A stretch of DNA of 64,000 nt from Carettochelys insculpta. Its lineage: Eukaryota > Chordata > Testudines > Carettochelyidae. The notes beneath the pieces are model-generated. The model searched no databases. It worked only from the letters and a program-made list of their open reading frames with translations, and was not told the origin of the DNA. Shown piece by piece: positions 44,676 to 55,014 of this stretch (position 1 is its first letter; every line of letters begins with the position of its first letter). A program made the position numbers and the translations under genes. The DNA lies in contig NC_134137.1 in NCBI RefSeq assembly GCF_033958435.1, positions 121,246,001-121,310,000 on the forward strand, written 5' to 3'.

Positions 44676-44949
44676 AAAGGAATGATCAAAATCATGATGC
44701 TTGCAATAAATCCGCGAGTGCTCAGAACACCATTTTATGGACTGCCCCCCTCCTCCTTCCAAGGGAAGCACAGAACCAATTGTCAGACTGCCTCACACTG
44801 TAATTGGTGCAAAGATTTAAATACTTAATAGGCCCTGCAAAGTGAATTGTAGATTTTAGGTCAACTTGTATTTTCATGGCACATGTAAGGCCACATGAAA
44901 ACATCACCCTCAAAATTTTATCCCATTTAACGCTATCTAAAAATCAAGA

Positions 44950-44986
44950 GGTTTGTCATGCTGCCATTAGAGCGGCATGACAAACC
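44950..44986. repeat. Perfect 12-bp hairpin
   Basis: GGTTTGTCATGC at 44950-44961 and GCATGACAAACC at 44975-44986 are perfect inverted repeats around a 13-base loop. The right arm overlaps the left copy of the target duplication of the SINE-like element that follows. Confidence 0.8.
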
Positions 44987-45245
44987 AGTGTCTTTACAAG
45001 TATCAGAGAGGCAGATGTATTAGTCTGTAGCTTTGAGAACAACAAGTCCTTTGGTACCTTATAGACTAAGATATTTTGGAGCATAAGCTTTTGTGGGCAA
45101 AGACCCACTTCATCAGATGCACAAGTGATGCATGCATGCGTCTGATGAAGCGGGACTTTGCCCACGAAAGCTTATGCTCCAAAATATCTGTTAGTCTATA
45201 TGGTGCCACAAGAATTCTTGTTGTTCCCAGTGTCTTTACAAATAT
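44985..45245 (+). mobile_element. SINE-like hairpin retroposon with 19-bp target duplication
   Basis: Flanks at 44985-45003 and 45227-45245 are CCAGTGTCTTTACAAGTAT and the same with one change (G to A). The insert starts CAGAGAGGCAGATGTATTAG and carries TTGGAGCATAAGCTTTTGTG, then CCACTTCATCAGATGCA. After a short centre the same sequence returns inverted (CGTCTGATGAAGCGGGAC, CACGAAAGCTTATGCTCC). The second arm lacks the family head. Confidence 0.9.
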
Positions 45246-45413
45246 TGCAGAAAAGGCCCTACAAGCGCTCAGAGAAGGCCAGCACGTACAAAGAGCACCA
45301 TCTAGTGGCCAAATTGCATATAAGGGGAAGGAGGTGCCAAGGAGAAGTCAGACTTACAGGTGACTAACAGCTGGGGCAGAATGACAGACTTAATGAGGTG
45401 GATTCAGCTAAGT

Positions 45414-45737
45414 CAGGGGCGAGCAAACATTTTATGTCGGGCCCCACTTTTCGTCCCTGCAATTAGCAGGGGAACCTCAACCAGCCCAATCCAAACTGAT
45501 AGAAACTTCAGTTGCATAAAAAAACAAACAAACAAACAAAAAAAACCCTTTCAGCACATGTAAGAAAATAAATACATAGAATGTTAAATCATTATTAACT
45601 GGCATATAAGTGTGAATGCACATATATAAAAACAACAACATATTTCAGCACTTTTAATGTGATGGATGAGCCAGAGACCCAGCAGCCCCCCTTACGAACT
45701 TTCACTCCTGCCCCCCCACTTGGTGCACCCCTGCAAT
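45414..45737. mobile_element. hAT-like non-autonomous element, decayed
   Basis: The left end CAGGGGCGAGCAAACATTTT is followed by GGGCCCCACTTTTCG. The right end is its inverted relative CCCCCCACTTGGTGCACCCC, then TG. AGCTAA appears in both flanks (45406-45411 and 45738-45743), compatible with a decayed 8-bp duplication. An AAAC run lies at 45523-45546. Confidence 0.6.
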
Positions 45738-45803
45738 AGCTAACCATGCAGCAAACCTCTGTGAAGAGCTCTGTGTAACCTCAAAATCATATCTACCCCA
45801 CCA

Positions 45804-45881
45804 CCAGAAGTTAGTCCAATAAAAGATATTGCCTAACCCACTTGGTATCTCGGATATCCTGGGACCAAGACAACTGCAATA
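45804..45881 (-). mobile_element. SINE-like retroposon fragment (GTGTTGTTGCAGCC family)
   Basis: Antisense blocks AGAAGTTAGTCCAATAAAAG, ATATTGCCTAACCCACTTGG and ATATCCTGGGACCAAGACAA correspond to the head half of the 34700 element. Confidence 0.72.
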
Positions 45882-46231
45882 GCGTATACTTTAAGGAAGG
45901 CATTTACTGACCTTTCAGTTCTTACTGTGTCACTCTAGCTCAAATGCAGATATTTTTAATTTTTTTTTGAAAACCAAAAAGAGAGAGAGATAAAAACAAA
46001 GGAAGGGGAAGCTCTCACTCTGAAGGATGCTGAAGTTTTGTTGGGTTACAACAAGTTAGCTATAGAAGGATGTAAATCTGGAACTCTTTGGCTTGATATG
46101 CAGTGGCCCTCCGACTAACAAGACCACCACCTCTCCAGTTAATGTTGTGAGCATCATTGCTCGTAAGGTGCATCACAGAGAGGACCTCTCCTGCAAACTT
46201 TACAAATTATGAAGACCTCCCTCTACACCTT

Positions 46232-46660
46232 GGCTGTGTCTGCACTACAGAGATCTTGCAAAAGAAGCCCTTCTGGAAGCTCTCTTCAGAAAGAACTTCT
46301 TTCAAAACAGTGAATCCGCACGCAAGAAAGGGGACCAAAAGAGTGATCCGCTCTTTTGAAAGAGAGCATCCATGCAGCCCCCACTCTTTTGAAAGAATGG
46401 GTCAGGGATGGAAAAATCAGGCTCCAGGAGAACTCTTCTTTCACAAAAAAGGGCCTGTGGAGGGTTTATTTACTAAGCTTTTGAAAGGAGGGGCTCTTCC
46501 TGAAAGGGGCAAGGAAGAGTGATTTTGAAAGGAGCACCGTGTTCTTCTGATTTACTTTCGAAAGAATGCTTTTTGTGTGTTGATGCTCTGTGGGATCTTT
46601 TAAAAGAGCCCCCTTCTTTCAAAAAATCTTTGGAAAGAACTTCCTATGGTAGACGCAGCC
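46232..46660. mobile_element. Harbinger-type foldback MITE
   Basis: The ends GGCTGTGTCTGCACTACAG and CTATGGTAGACGCAGCC are inverted. The arms are made of TCTTTTGAAAGA-type palindromic motifs. A 36-bp segment (46403-46438) is almost identical to single-copy sequence at 47582-47617 outside the element. Confidence 0.82.
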
Positions 46661-48111
46661 TTTCAGTATACTGGTCATTAAATCAGCAATACCCACATGT
46701 GTAGTGCCGCCTCCATTAGTTGAAAGCAACAGGATGTTCTGTGTGAGCACATCATATGATTTTGAAAAAGATGTATAGGTCAAGTCAAAAACTGTTTCCG
46801 CCAGTGCCAATGAAGGCTCATGCCATGTAAAATTCTAATGTTTTGCCCGCAGTCACTTTGTCTAAAGACATGGGTGAAACGGTGGGGGTGGGGGGGGGGG
46901 GTGACGGGGAGCAGGATGTGAGGTCTTGTGGCCCCCCAGCTAGACAACAGTTCCAAAATATATTCCCAACACTTCATAGTGCTTCACAGGGAAAGAGTAC
47001 TCCCCTGGCCACTGTGCTCAAAAATAACTGACTTGTGCTTGTTCAAATGCACTCCTACCTTCCTCAAGGCATTTGCCTTCAGGTAACGAGCAAGTCTGAA
47101 AAATTTCAGCCTGGAAGATGACTGTATCCAGAAGTTATACTGAGACACAAAACAAGGCTAGAATGGGAACTCCTTGTTTTATGCAAGTCTGCTCTTGATC
47201 CCACTGGAATAGACTTAATTATTAGTCTTAAAAATAGGTTAAATATGTACTGGGAAAAGAAAATAATTAAAAAATGAATGAATGTTTCAAAATTCAAATA
47301 TATGCCAAAGAAATAACACCTCAGCAATGGCTAACTGGATGCAAAGAAAAAAACCTCTTACCAGATTTGCAGGCTGTGATTCCTACTGCCTATAACCGGG
47401 TTAGTATCTTCCACCTTTAGATCCCTCTCTTCAGCACACAGCCAATGAACCAAGGCAATTAATCTCTATCCCAGCTAGAGTCTACATTAGCCCCAGTCTT
47501 GCTCCACTAGTCAATAATCCCCACCAAAAGATGCAGTCCACAGCTGCTCCCTAACTCCACGGAAGAGGCTGGGCAGAAAGCCAGGGATGGAAAAATCAGG
47601 CCCCAGGAGAACTCTTCCAGAGTAAACACTGCAGGGTTCTACCTCATCCAAGGCTCAGAGAGTTGTGGGGAAATGATAATATATGGAAGAACTACAAGCC
47701 AGGTTTAAGATCAGTAAAGACTGGTCTGTCCACAAAGGTTCCAGAACTGTGTTTCTGTGTGGATTGGCATTAAAATAGGAAGGTGGGAAGAATTATTTGG
47801 GGAATCAAAAATTCCTTTGATACCAGACTTCTTGTTTTCACTGTCTTTGTGATTTATGCACCTTTGCAACACCATCAGCTTGTGTTTTCACCTCTTATAT
47901 ATTCATGATAAAACAAGCCCAACAAGAACAAACCTCGTCATAATTTTGCATTAGCCTTTCCCTCTAATGTTTTGCATGAAGGTTAAAATGTTTTCCGTAC
48001 TCGAGTTCAACTGGTTCTTCCTCTTCTTCCAGTTGTTTCTCCTCTTCCAAGAAGTGTTCCGTTATCTGAACCACAAAAAATGTTTACAAACAGGAATTTC
48101 TGGACTAAATA
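46661..48111. other. No gene seen
   Basis: Anonymous sequence with a G run at 46885-46901 and, at 47582-47617, the 36-bp segment shared with the MITE upstream. Confidence 0.45.
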
Positions 48112-48446
48112 CAGTAAACCCTTTCATACCTGATATTCTATTATCCAGACCTCTCAAATAACCGGCCTTTTAACCAGAAGTAAATTTTAGTTACGTTTTC
48201 CACAAGTACAGTACAGTCAAAGTAAATACAAATAAATACAGCAAATACAGTATAAGTTTACAGTGTACAATACTACTGTTGTTGGTAAATAAAGTACTCA
48301 GCATACATTTTTGTTTGTTTCTTAATATCTGATCTTATTTTTCTTTAGTGTTATGCACTGCGAGGTAAACCTCTCTATTATCCAGAATATTTGAATACCT
48401 GACAGCGGCCAGGTCTCAGGGCTGCTGGGTATGAAAGAGTTTACTG
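48112..48446. mobile_element. pogo-like MITE, CAGTAAACCCTTTCATAC ends
   Basis: The inverted ends CAGTAAACCCTTTCATAC and GTATGAAAGAGTTTACTG pair over 18 bases with one mismatch, and TA flanks both sides (48110-48111 and 48447-48448). Subterminal blocks ATTATCCAGACCTCTCAAAT and CTCTCTATTATCCAGAATAT are also inverted relatives. It has no coding capacity. Confidence 0.88.
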
Positions 48447-48659
48447 TACTTCCTTCTGACAACAATATGCAGCACATCCTACAAGTGCAGCTCTACTCTG
48501 GAGAGTACTATGAAAATGGCATTTTTTAAGTTAAGAAGTCTAACTTGTACTTCCGTTCCTGACAAGGCTCCAGCCCAGCCCAGCACTTAAGCATGTCAAC
48601 TTTAAGACAGGAATAATCCGCACTGAACCCCGGTTTCAGTTCATTTAGGGATGAGGTGA

Positions 48660-49080
48660 CCAGTACTGCTTTTCAATGTTTTCAATATTATTCTGCATGG
48701 CCTTCTTTATGCACCCTGACATCTTGTTAGCTTTTTTGACCATGGCTGCAGAGGTTTTCATTTGGATATATTTAGCTGCCGCAGATCCCTTTCCTGAGGT
48801 GATACACTTAATTTAGGACTCCACAAGGTGTTGAAGTAGCTTATTTTTCCCCCCTGTATGAGGGACCCTGCCGCTAATTTTTCCCAATGATGAAAATTGC
48901 CCCATTACTCTCTGCTTTCTGCCTCCTAGCTGGTTTTTGATCCATGGCTGTACTTAGCCCTTCTCCTCATGACTCCCCAAGGCTTCTTTTATAGCCTCAT
49001 GTGCAGGACTTTGTTGAAGGTCTTTTTGAAGTCTAGATACATTGTCAGCTGCTTCTCCTTTTGTAACCCTAACAGCATCT
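48660..49080 (-). mobile_element. Decayed CR1 LINE fragment
   Basis: Antisense to CR1 reverse transcriptase. CTTCTTTATGCACCCTGACA and TTGTTAGCTTTTTTGACCAT correspond to the KKANRILG.. region, GTGCAGGACTTTGTTGAAGG to the block around the 'KAFD' motif. Internal deletions are present and no frame survives. Confidence 0.65.
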
Positions 49081-49185
49081 CAGTGCAACAGGGAACAAGA
49101 CTCCTCAACATGGAGTAATGAACCAGCTGATGTACCCCAGTTCACTGTTGTCATAATCTGTACATGGAAGGTGGCATGTAAGGTA

Positions 49186-49752
49186 TCATAGAATCATAGA
49201 ATCATAGAACACTAGGACCGGAAGGGGCCTCGAGAGGCCATCGAGTCCAGTCCCCTGCCCCGACGGCAGGACCGACCACTATCTACATCATCCCTGATAG
49301 ACATCTATCTAATCTGTTCTTAAATATCTCCAGCGAGGGAGATTCCACAACCTCCCTTGGCAACTTATTCCAGTACTTGACCACCCTGACAGTTAGGAAC
49401 TTTTTCCTAATGTCCAACCTAAACTTCCCTTGCTGCAGTTTAAGTCCATTGCCTCTTGTTCTCTCCTCAGAGGCCAAGAAGAACAAGTTTTCTCCCTCCT
49501 CCTTATGACACCCTTTAAGATATCTGAAAACCGCTATCATGTCCCCCCTCAGTCTTCTTTTTTCCAGGCTAAACAAGCCCAATTCTTTCAGCCTTTCTTC
49601 ATAAGTCATGTTCTCCAGACCTTTTATCATTCTAGTTGCTCTTCTCTGGACCTTCTCTAATTTCTCCACAATCTTTCTTGAATTGGGGTGCCCAGAACTG
49701 TACACAATATTCCAGCTGAGGTCTAACCAGCGCAGAGTAGAGCGGTAGAATG
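49186..49752 (-). mobile_element. CR1 LINE, best-preserved 3' copy
   Basis: The 3' tail (TCATAGAATCATAGAATCAT) is at the left edge. The minus strand has an open frame of 140 codons (49705-49283): [80 protein letters not shown] and PREVVESPSLEIFKNRLDRC, reaching the natural ORF end. It is the complete C-terminal block of the CR1 reverse-transcriptase ORF, 5'-truncated near 49752. Confidence 0.95.
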
Positions 49753-50387
49753 ATTTCTCGTATCTATTAAGAGGTAATATTATTATGTGGTATGTGTATA
49801 AGTGTTACATTAAAAATATCAATATGTGCTGGAAATTTATTCTTACAAAGTGTTTGGTAGGCCAGGATGAGGTCACCTGTCCCAAGCCAAGGAACCTGGC
49901 TGTGCCTGCTTCAATGCATTTCCAGTGTAAACTGAGCAACGAGAGATAATGTCATTACATTTACATGAAAGACAGACAAAGCCATCAGGCAAACTAGGGT
50001 GGAGGAGAGTCATACTGCTTGTTGGACAGAGGATGGAAGTTGCAGCTCCAGGAAACCTTCCTGGGTCCTGAAGCAAGGTTGTTAAACCTTGGAAGATTGT
50101 AAGTGGCATGAGAGAAAACCATTTAAATGCCTAAGAAGGCAAAGAAACCCAGCATTTTGGGCTTTATGGTGGTTAAGGATGGGCCAGTTATGCTGGAAGG
50201 ACTGTGGTGAGACAATAACTTTCAATAAAAAACTCTAGCTTTTTCAGTGATGTTTTAGTTCAGACACTGAAAACCAGAAAAACATTCCTATCCCAATTCC
50301 TTCTACCAGGTGTCACTTAAATATCTGTTCTTTGTTAATGCGCTTATTCTTGTTTCAGAGAGACAATGTGAATGAGGCACTATCTTT
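49753..50387. other. No gene seen
   Basis: Anonymous non-coding sequence. Confidence 0.45.
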
Positions 50388-50586
50388 AGGGCTACCATAT
50401 TAGAACTTTCCAAAAAGAGGACGCCCCTGAGAAGGAGTGTATCTGTATCAGTATCTGCCCACTCACGCTGTATTGATGTGTCATAGTATATCTCGTATAT
50501 TAATACATGAGTGGGTAGATACTGACACAGATACACTCCCTCTCAGGGGTGACCTCTTTTTAAAAAGTTTATATATGGCAAACTTA
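50388..50586. mobile_element. AGGGCTACCATA-type MITE, uninterrupted
   Basis: This is a palindromic element: AAGAGGACGCCCCTGAGAAG and TATCTGTATCAGTATCTGCC on the left return inverted as GGGTAGATACTGACACAGAT and CTCTCAGGGGTGACCTCTTT on the right. Flanks CTATCTTT (50380-50387) and GCATCTTT (50587-50594) match at 6 of 8 bases, compatible with an 8-bp duplication. It supplies the empty-site version of the split copy at 36331. Confidence 0.8.
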
Positions 50587-50929
50587 GCATCTTTTATGAA
50601 GCCAACTTTTGTTGGTGAGAGAACTGGGCTGCTGACAGAATTGCCAGGCCCTTGGGGAAGGTGAGGGGCCTGGTTCTGGGCCAGGAGGGGTGGGGCATCA
50701 AGAGGACGGGGTAGGATGTGGAGCTAGCATCCCTCAGTCAGCCATTCAGCGCTGTCTGGCCTGCGGTGCCCTGGGGGCTGCCATGGTGATTTGAGGGACC
50801 TGGAGTTTCAGCCACTGTAGCTGCCATGGTAGCAGCAGTGGTGGCCAGGAACCTATGACCCTTTTAAATCTCCAGGCCCCAGGCTGGCTTGCCCTTTCAC
50901 TCCTCCTCTGCCCGCTGTTGCGGGCCCCA
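50587..50929. other. No gene seen; GC-rich
   Basis: GC-rich sequence with no recognisable feature. Confidence 0.4.
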
Positions 50930-51300
50930 TGAGAGAGACAAGCTCTTGGGTTACGCAGAGGTCTTCCACAGGTGTGGGGCAGGTACTCAGTGTCACAGCC
51001 ACATACAAAAATCAAACACATAATTTAGCAGTAGTAACTGGCATATATTTTAAAGGCCAAGGCCAGGTGAAGGGACCCATTGAACACCCCGGTAGTTGAG
51101 GAAAACAAGGCGGGCTAGTAAAGTACAGGTTGTTGCAATGAGCCATAAATCCAGTGTCTTTAAAACCGTAAGTTTTAATATTTAGCAAAGCTACAAATTT
51201 AAGCTCCTGGCTTATCTTTTGGAAGTGTCATGCAGGTTCACTTTGGTTTGAAGATGAGGACTGATAGGGCAGATAATGTCATTGTGTTGTGGAAAGATGA
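50930..51300 (+). repeat. Dispersed repeat, probable downstream part of the 34700 family
   Basis: It starts GAGAGAGACAAGCTCTTGGG, similar to GAGAGAGACATGCTTTCAAG in the 34700 element. It continues GGTACTCAGTGTCACAGC, GAAGGGACCCATTGAACACC and GAGCCATAAATCCAGTGTCT. I recall these blocks in this order from a common turtle repeat, but I cannot verify that here. Confidence 0.5.
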
Positions 51301-52919
51301 ATTTATGAACGTAAATTCATAACTTAGTTACATGCTAAAATCATGGTCTTAATAAAGATACTGGTGTGATGCAATATCCTATGTTGTTCATAGCAATATT
51401 GTTATAATGCGAATATGGTATAACTAAGAGCTTTTCAGGCAAGAGGGGTCATATATCACTGGATAGGTTATGATTTATTGAATAGGATTATCCTATATGT
51501 ATGCATGGATCATTTCTGTACTGGATGTTAGGAACATGAGCTACGTAACACTTGGGAAATGCTCACCAGACAAAATGTACTCAGCCTGGATGGGCCATTA
51601 GGGAGAACACTAGGATTTTGCAGATGCTAATCTCCAACTTTACTGAGAAATTTTCAGGGTTTCTGCTTTGAAACTGCAGGGTTGGGTGACCATGTCATCT
51701 GATACTAGCCACCATCTTGGAATGCTAGTGTTTTTCCATTGTAAGGGGTGGGAGGTCAAACTGGGGAAATCCTCTATAAGGCTGGGGAGTGAGCTAACCT
51801 TGATCTGTTCCTCACTGAATCCTGGCTCAGGGTGGCTGCTTAAAACATCTAATACAGAAAGACCAAGATGTGGGGAAAGGACTAAACCCAGGCTGGAAAT
51901 AGAATCTAGCCTGTGAATGAATATCTGAACTTTAAGCTGCAAGCAAGAGCAGTTTGACTTCAAGAAATTCTGCAAACTGCCTAAAACAACACTTGAGAGA
52001 AATTACTATTTGGACCGTGTTTTTGTAAAATATCAAGCTAACTTTGCATGTTTGTATTCTTTCCTCAATAATCTGCTTTGATCTCTGTTATCCCCCAGAA
52101 TCACTTAAAATCTATCTTTTATAGTTAACAAACTTGGGTTTTTTGGTTTGTTCTATACCAGTTTGTGCACTTAATGCCTGGGGGTGGGGAGGAAGCTGTG
52201 TGTATCTTCCTGCACATTGAGGGAGACGGTGGGTTTCATGAGCTTATGGTGTTTAGAATTTCTGTGTAGTGGAAGACAGTCTAATTACGGGTTTACATTC
52301 TAGAGCATGTGTGCGTGTGGAGTGCTGAGCACTGCTTAGCTGAACACCTTGCCATGCAGCATGGACTTCCATAGCAGTGTCATTCTGCAGCCATGTGTGT
52401 CCTTACTAGTGAGTGTGTGAGCAGCAGGACAGGGTAAGGGAACCCAGTATGACGGAAAGGGTGGGTTCAGCATAGCGCCAGTACACACCTGGTACAACTG
52501 TTTTCACAGCTTGTTCATGGGCAGCACTTGACTCTTGTATTTGAGGAGGTTGAGTGCAGGCGCTGGAAGCTCCCTAGAAGTTGCGGGGAGAACCAGCACC
52601 TAGAATGTGGCCCTTCCTCTTGCTCAGCTTCCCATCCCTGAGGCTCCATCCCACTCTTCTCCCTCCTCTGATGCCACCATGGGAGCTCTTCTCCCCCACT
52701 GGCCCCCACCATTAGTTTATCTCCATCCTCTTCCCACAAGGCCCTGCTGCACATGGTCTTGTTATAACAATCTATGCTCCACTAACCCACCTTATTTTCC
52801 TACAGCTACAGGGCTGTAGGGTTGTTAACAGTCCCCTTCTCCTTGAATGATTCCTTAGAATGTGCTAACCACTTATCCTCAACTATCTGTTTGCTCTCCT
52901 ATTTAGCTGTGACTCTCTG
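51301..52919. other. No gene seen
   Basis: Anonymous sequence with frames up to 111 codons that match nothing I know. TGGGTGACCATGTCATCTGA at about 51684 resembles a dispersed-repeat block but its limits are unclear. Confidence 0.45.
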
Positions 52920-53206
52920 AAGGTATGTCTAGACTTACTGTGGGTTCAACATGCCGCGATCAATCCACCGGAGTTCAGTTTTGCTGAGTCAGTGAAGACA
53001 CAGCAAAATTGATCTCTGTGGGCTCGGCCATCAACCCCGATACTCCACACTGCCTCGTGGAGTAAGGGACATTGGCGTGAGCTCAACGATCCCTGGTCTA
53101 CACCAGGATACAAAGTTGATCCTGATACGTTGATCCTAGCTACGTTAATGGTGTGGCTAGAATTGCGTATGTGGATCAACTTTGACCCCTAGTGTTGACA
53201 AGGCCT
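52920..53206. mobile_element. MITE with AGGTATGTCTAGAC end
   Basis: The left end AGGTATGTCTAGACTTACTG faces a decayed right end CCCTAGTGTTGACAAGGCCT. The interior includes inverted motifs GATCAATCCACCGGAGTTC and TTGATCCTGATACGTTGATC. It resembles the 4875/16098 family in texture. Confidence 0.65.
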
Positions 53207-53229
53207 GAGTGCCTTTTCCAGGCGCTGTG

Positions 53230-53326
53230 CAGGCTGAAAGCTTGTCTCTCTCATCAGCAGATGTTGGCCCAAAAAAGAGATTCCCTCACTCACCTTGTCT
53301 CTCTAATATCCTGGGAGTGGCCTGGG
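53230..53326 (-). mobile_element. SINE-like retroposon fragment (GTGTTGTTGCAGCC family)
   Basis: Antisense blocks GAAAGCTTGTCTCTCTCATC, AGCAGATGTTGGCCC and CTCACCTTGTCTCTCTAATA, then TCCTGGGA, match the head half of the 34700 element. Confidence 0.75.
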
Positions 53327-54487
53327 TACACAGGCGTGAACACCTGTTTAGTTATGGAACCATCTCAGTTCAGTGTTTCCAACGGAAGCACGAAATCCTC
53401 ACCCAAACTAACAGACTGGTGCTATGTACTGATATTTTAAAGTTGGGGGAGCAAACAAGTCAGGTTTAGTGAGTGTTCCAGGGAAATGGATTGTACATAG
53501 CAGAGCAGATGGTTTTGGGAAGACTTAGGTCTGACAAGGATGTGGGGATCACCCTCCAAGGAGTAACCAGGCTGGTGGAATCCAGGGGGGATGTGATCAG
53601 AGGCATGGCTTTGTACGAAAGCTACACAGCACAGACGCATCCAAGATTGCAGGGCAGGTGGTGACACAACTTCTCAATGGTCTGGACTGAACCTCCAAAA
53701 CAACACACCTTTATGCACTGCTTTATTGATATGTTCAAGGAATTCTAGGAGATCTGTGCAGGCTAGACCCTTTCAGGTCACAATCTTCTAGATATTTTGT
53801 TATTCTCTTTTAATTATTGATTCAACTAATTTTCCAGGTACAGGTGTAAGAAAGACTTTCAGGTCTATAATTCTCTAGGTCACCTTATTGTATTTCTATA
53901 AGAAAGGAGGAATTGCATGTGGTCTCTTTGGGTATGACACAAGCTTTATCTTATTAATAACAGTAAGACCTTACATTTTTATAACACTTCCATTCAAAGA
54001 ATGTCAATCACTTTAAAAACCTCAATAATAAACGAACACCTCTCTGAGGTAAGGATGTATTCAGGCCATCACACTTATGAGGAAACTAGAACACAGAATG
54101 GTAACAGACAGCTTATAGCTAAGCTGGAAACAGAAGGACAAGAGCATAGTCCTTGTGCGCACTCTCACGCCAACCCTTTTGTGCACAAATGATGTTTCAA
54201 ACAAGATAAAATGCTGTGTGTTCAGGCCAGGTGATTTTATTTTCTTACCTCCTCAACTTCATCTCTCAGGTCAATTTCAACAAAAGCAGACAGGTCTTTC
54301 TAAGAAAAAAGGAGTGGACAGATGATAATGAAGTGTTAAGTGAATTGAAGAAAATCTTTAAAAAAGCAAAAATGAGGGGAAAAATGAAAACAAGAATTAA
54401 CATACAGAAAAAAACCCCATAATAATGGACTACCAAAGGCACAGACCTAAACTGGGCACCTAGCTGAGATTTCCTGGTTATTTATAC
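53327..54487. other. No gene seen
   Basis: Anonymous non-coding sequence. Confidence 0.45.
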
Positions 54488-54901
54488 CAGTGACTCTCAA
54501 CCTTTCCAGGCTATTGGACCCCCTTCAGGAATTTTATTTGCCTTCTGTACCCCATGCTTCACTTCACTAAAAAACTATTTGCATCATCAGACATATGAAT
54601 ACAAAAGCGTCACAGAACAATTTTACGGAAAAATTGCTTACTTTCTCATTTTTATCATATAATTATAAAATAATTCAGTCAGATTGAACCCCACAATCCT
54701 TATATTGTACTTATAATTCAGTATATAGAGCAGTACAAACAAGTCATTGTCTGCATAAAATTTTCATTTGTAGTGACTTTGGTAGCGCATTTTATGTAGC
54801 CTGTTGTAAAACTAGATTGCTGTATCTAGATGTGCTAATGTACCCCCTCAGCAGACCTCTGCACGCCTTAGGGGAACATATACCTCTGTTGTAAGCCACA
54901 A
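54488..54901. mobile_element. hAT-like element with 8-bp target duplication
   Basis: The left end CAGTGACTCTCAACCTTTCC matches the hAT-Charlie terminus (CAGTGGTTCTCAACC). The right end GTTGTAAGCCACA is a decayed inverted copy. ATTTATAC (54480-54487) and GTTTATAC (54902-54909) match at 7 of 8 bases. No transposase frame survives. Confidence 0.75.
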
Positions 54902-55014
54902 GTTTATACCACATTCATCGCTGTGATATCTGAACATCTGATTTAAGATTCAACAGTATTGTGTTGGGACCCTTCTGAGTACTTTAACATGGTTTCTTCA
55001 GACAGGAACAACTA

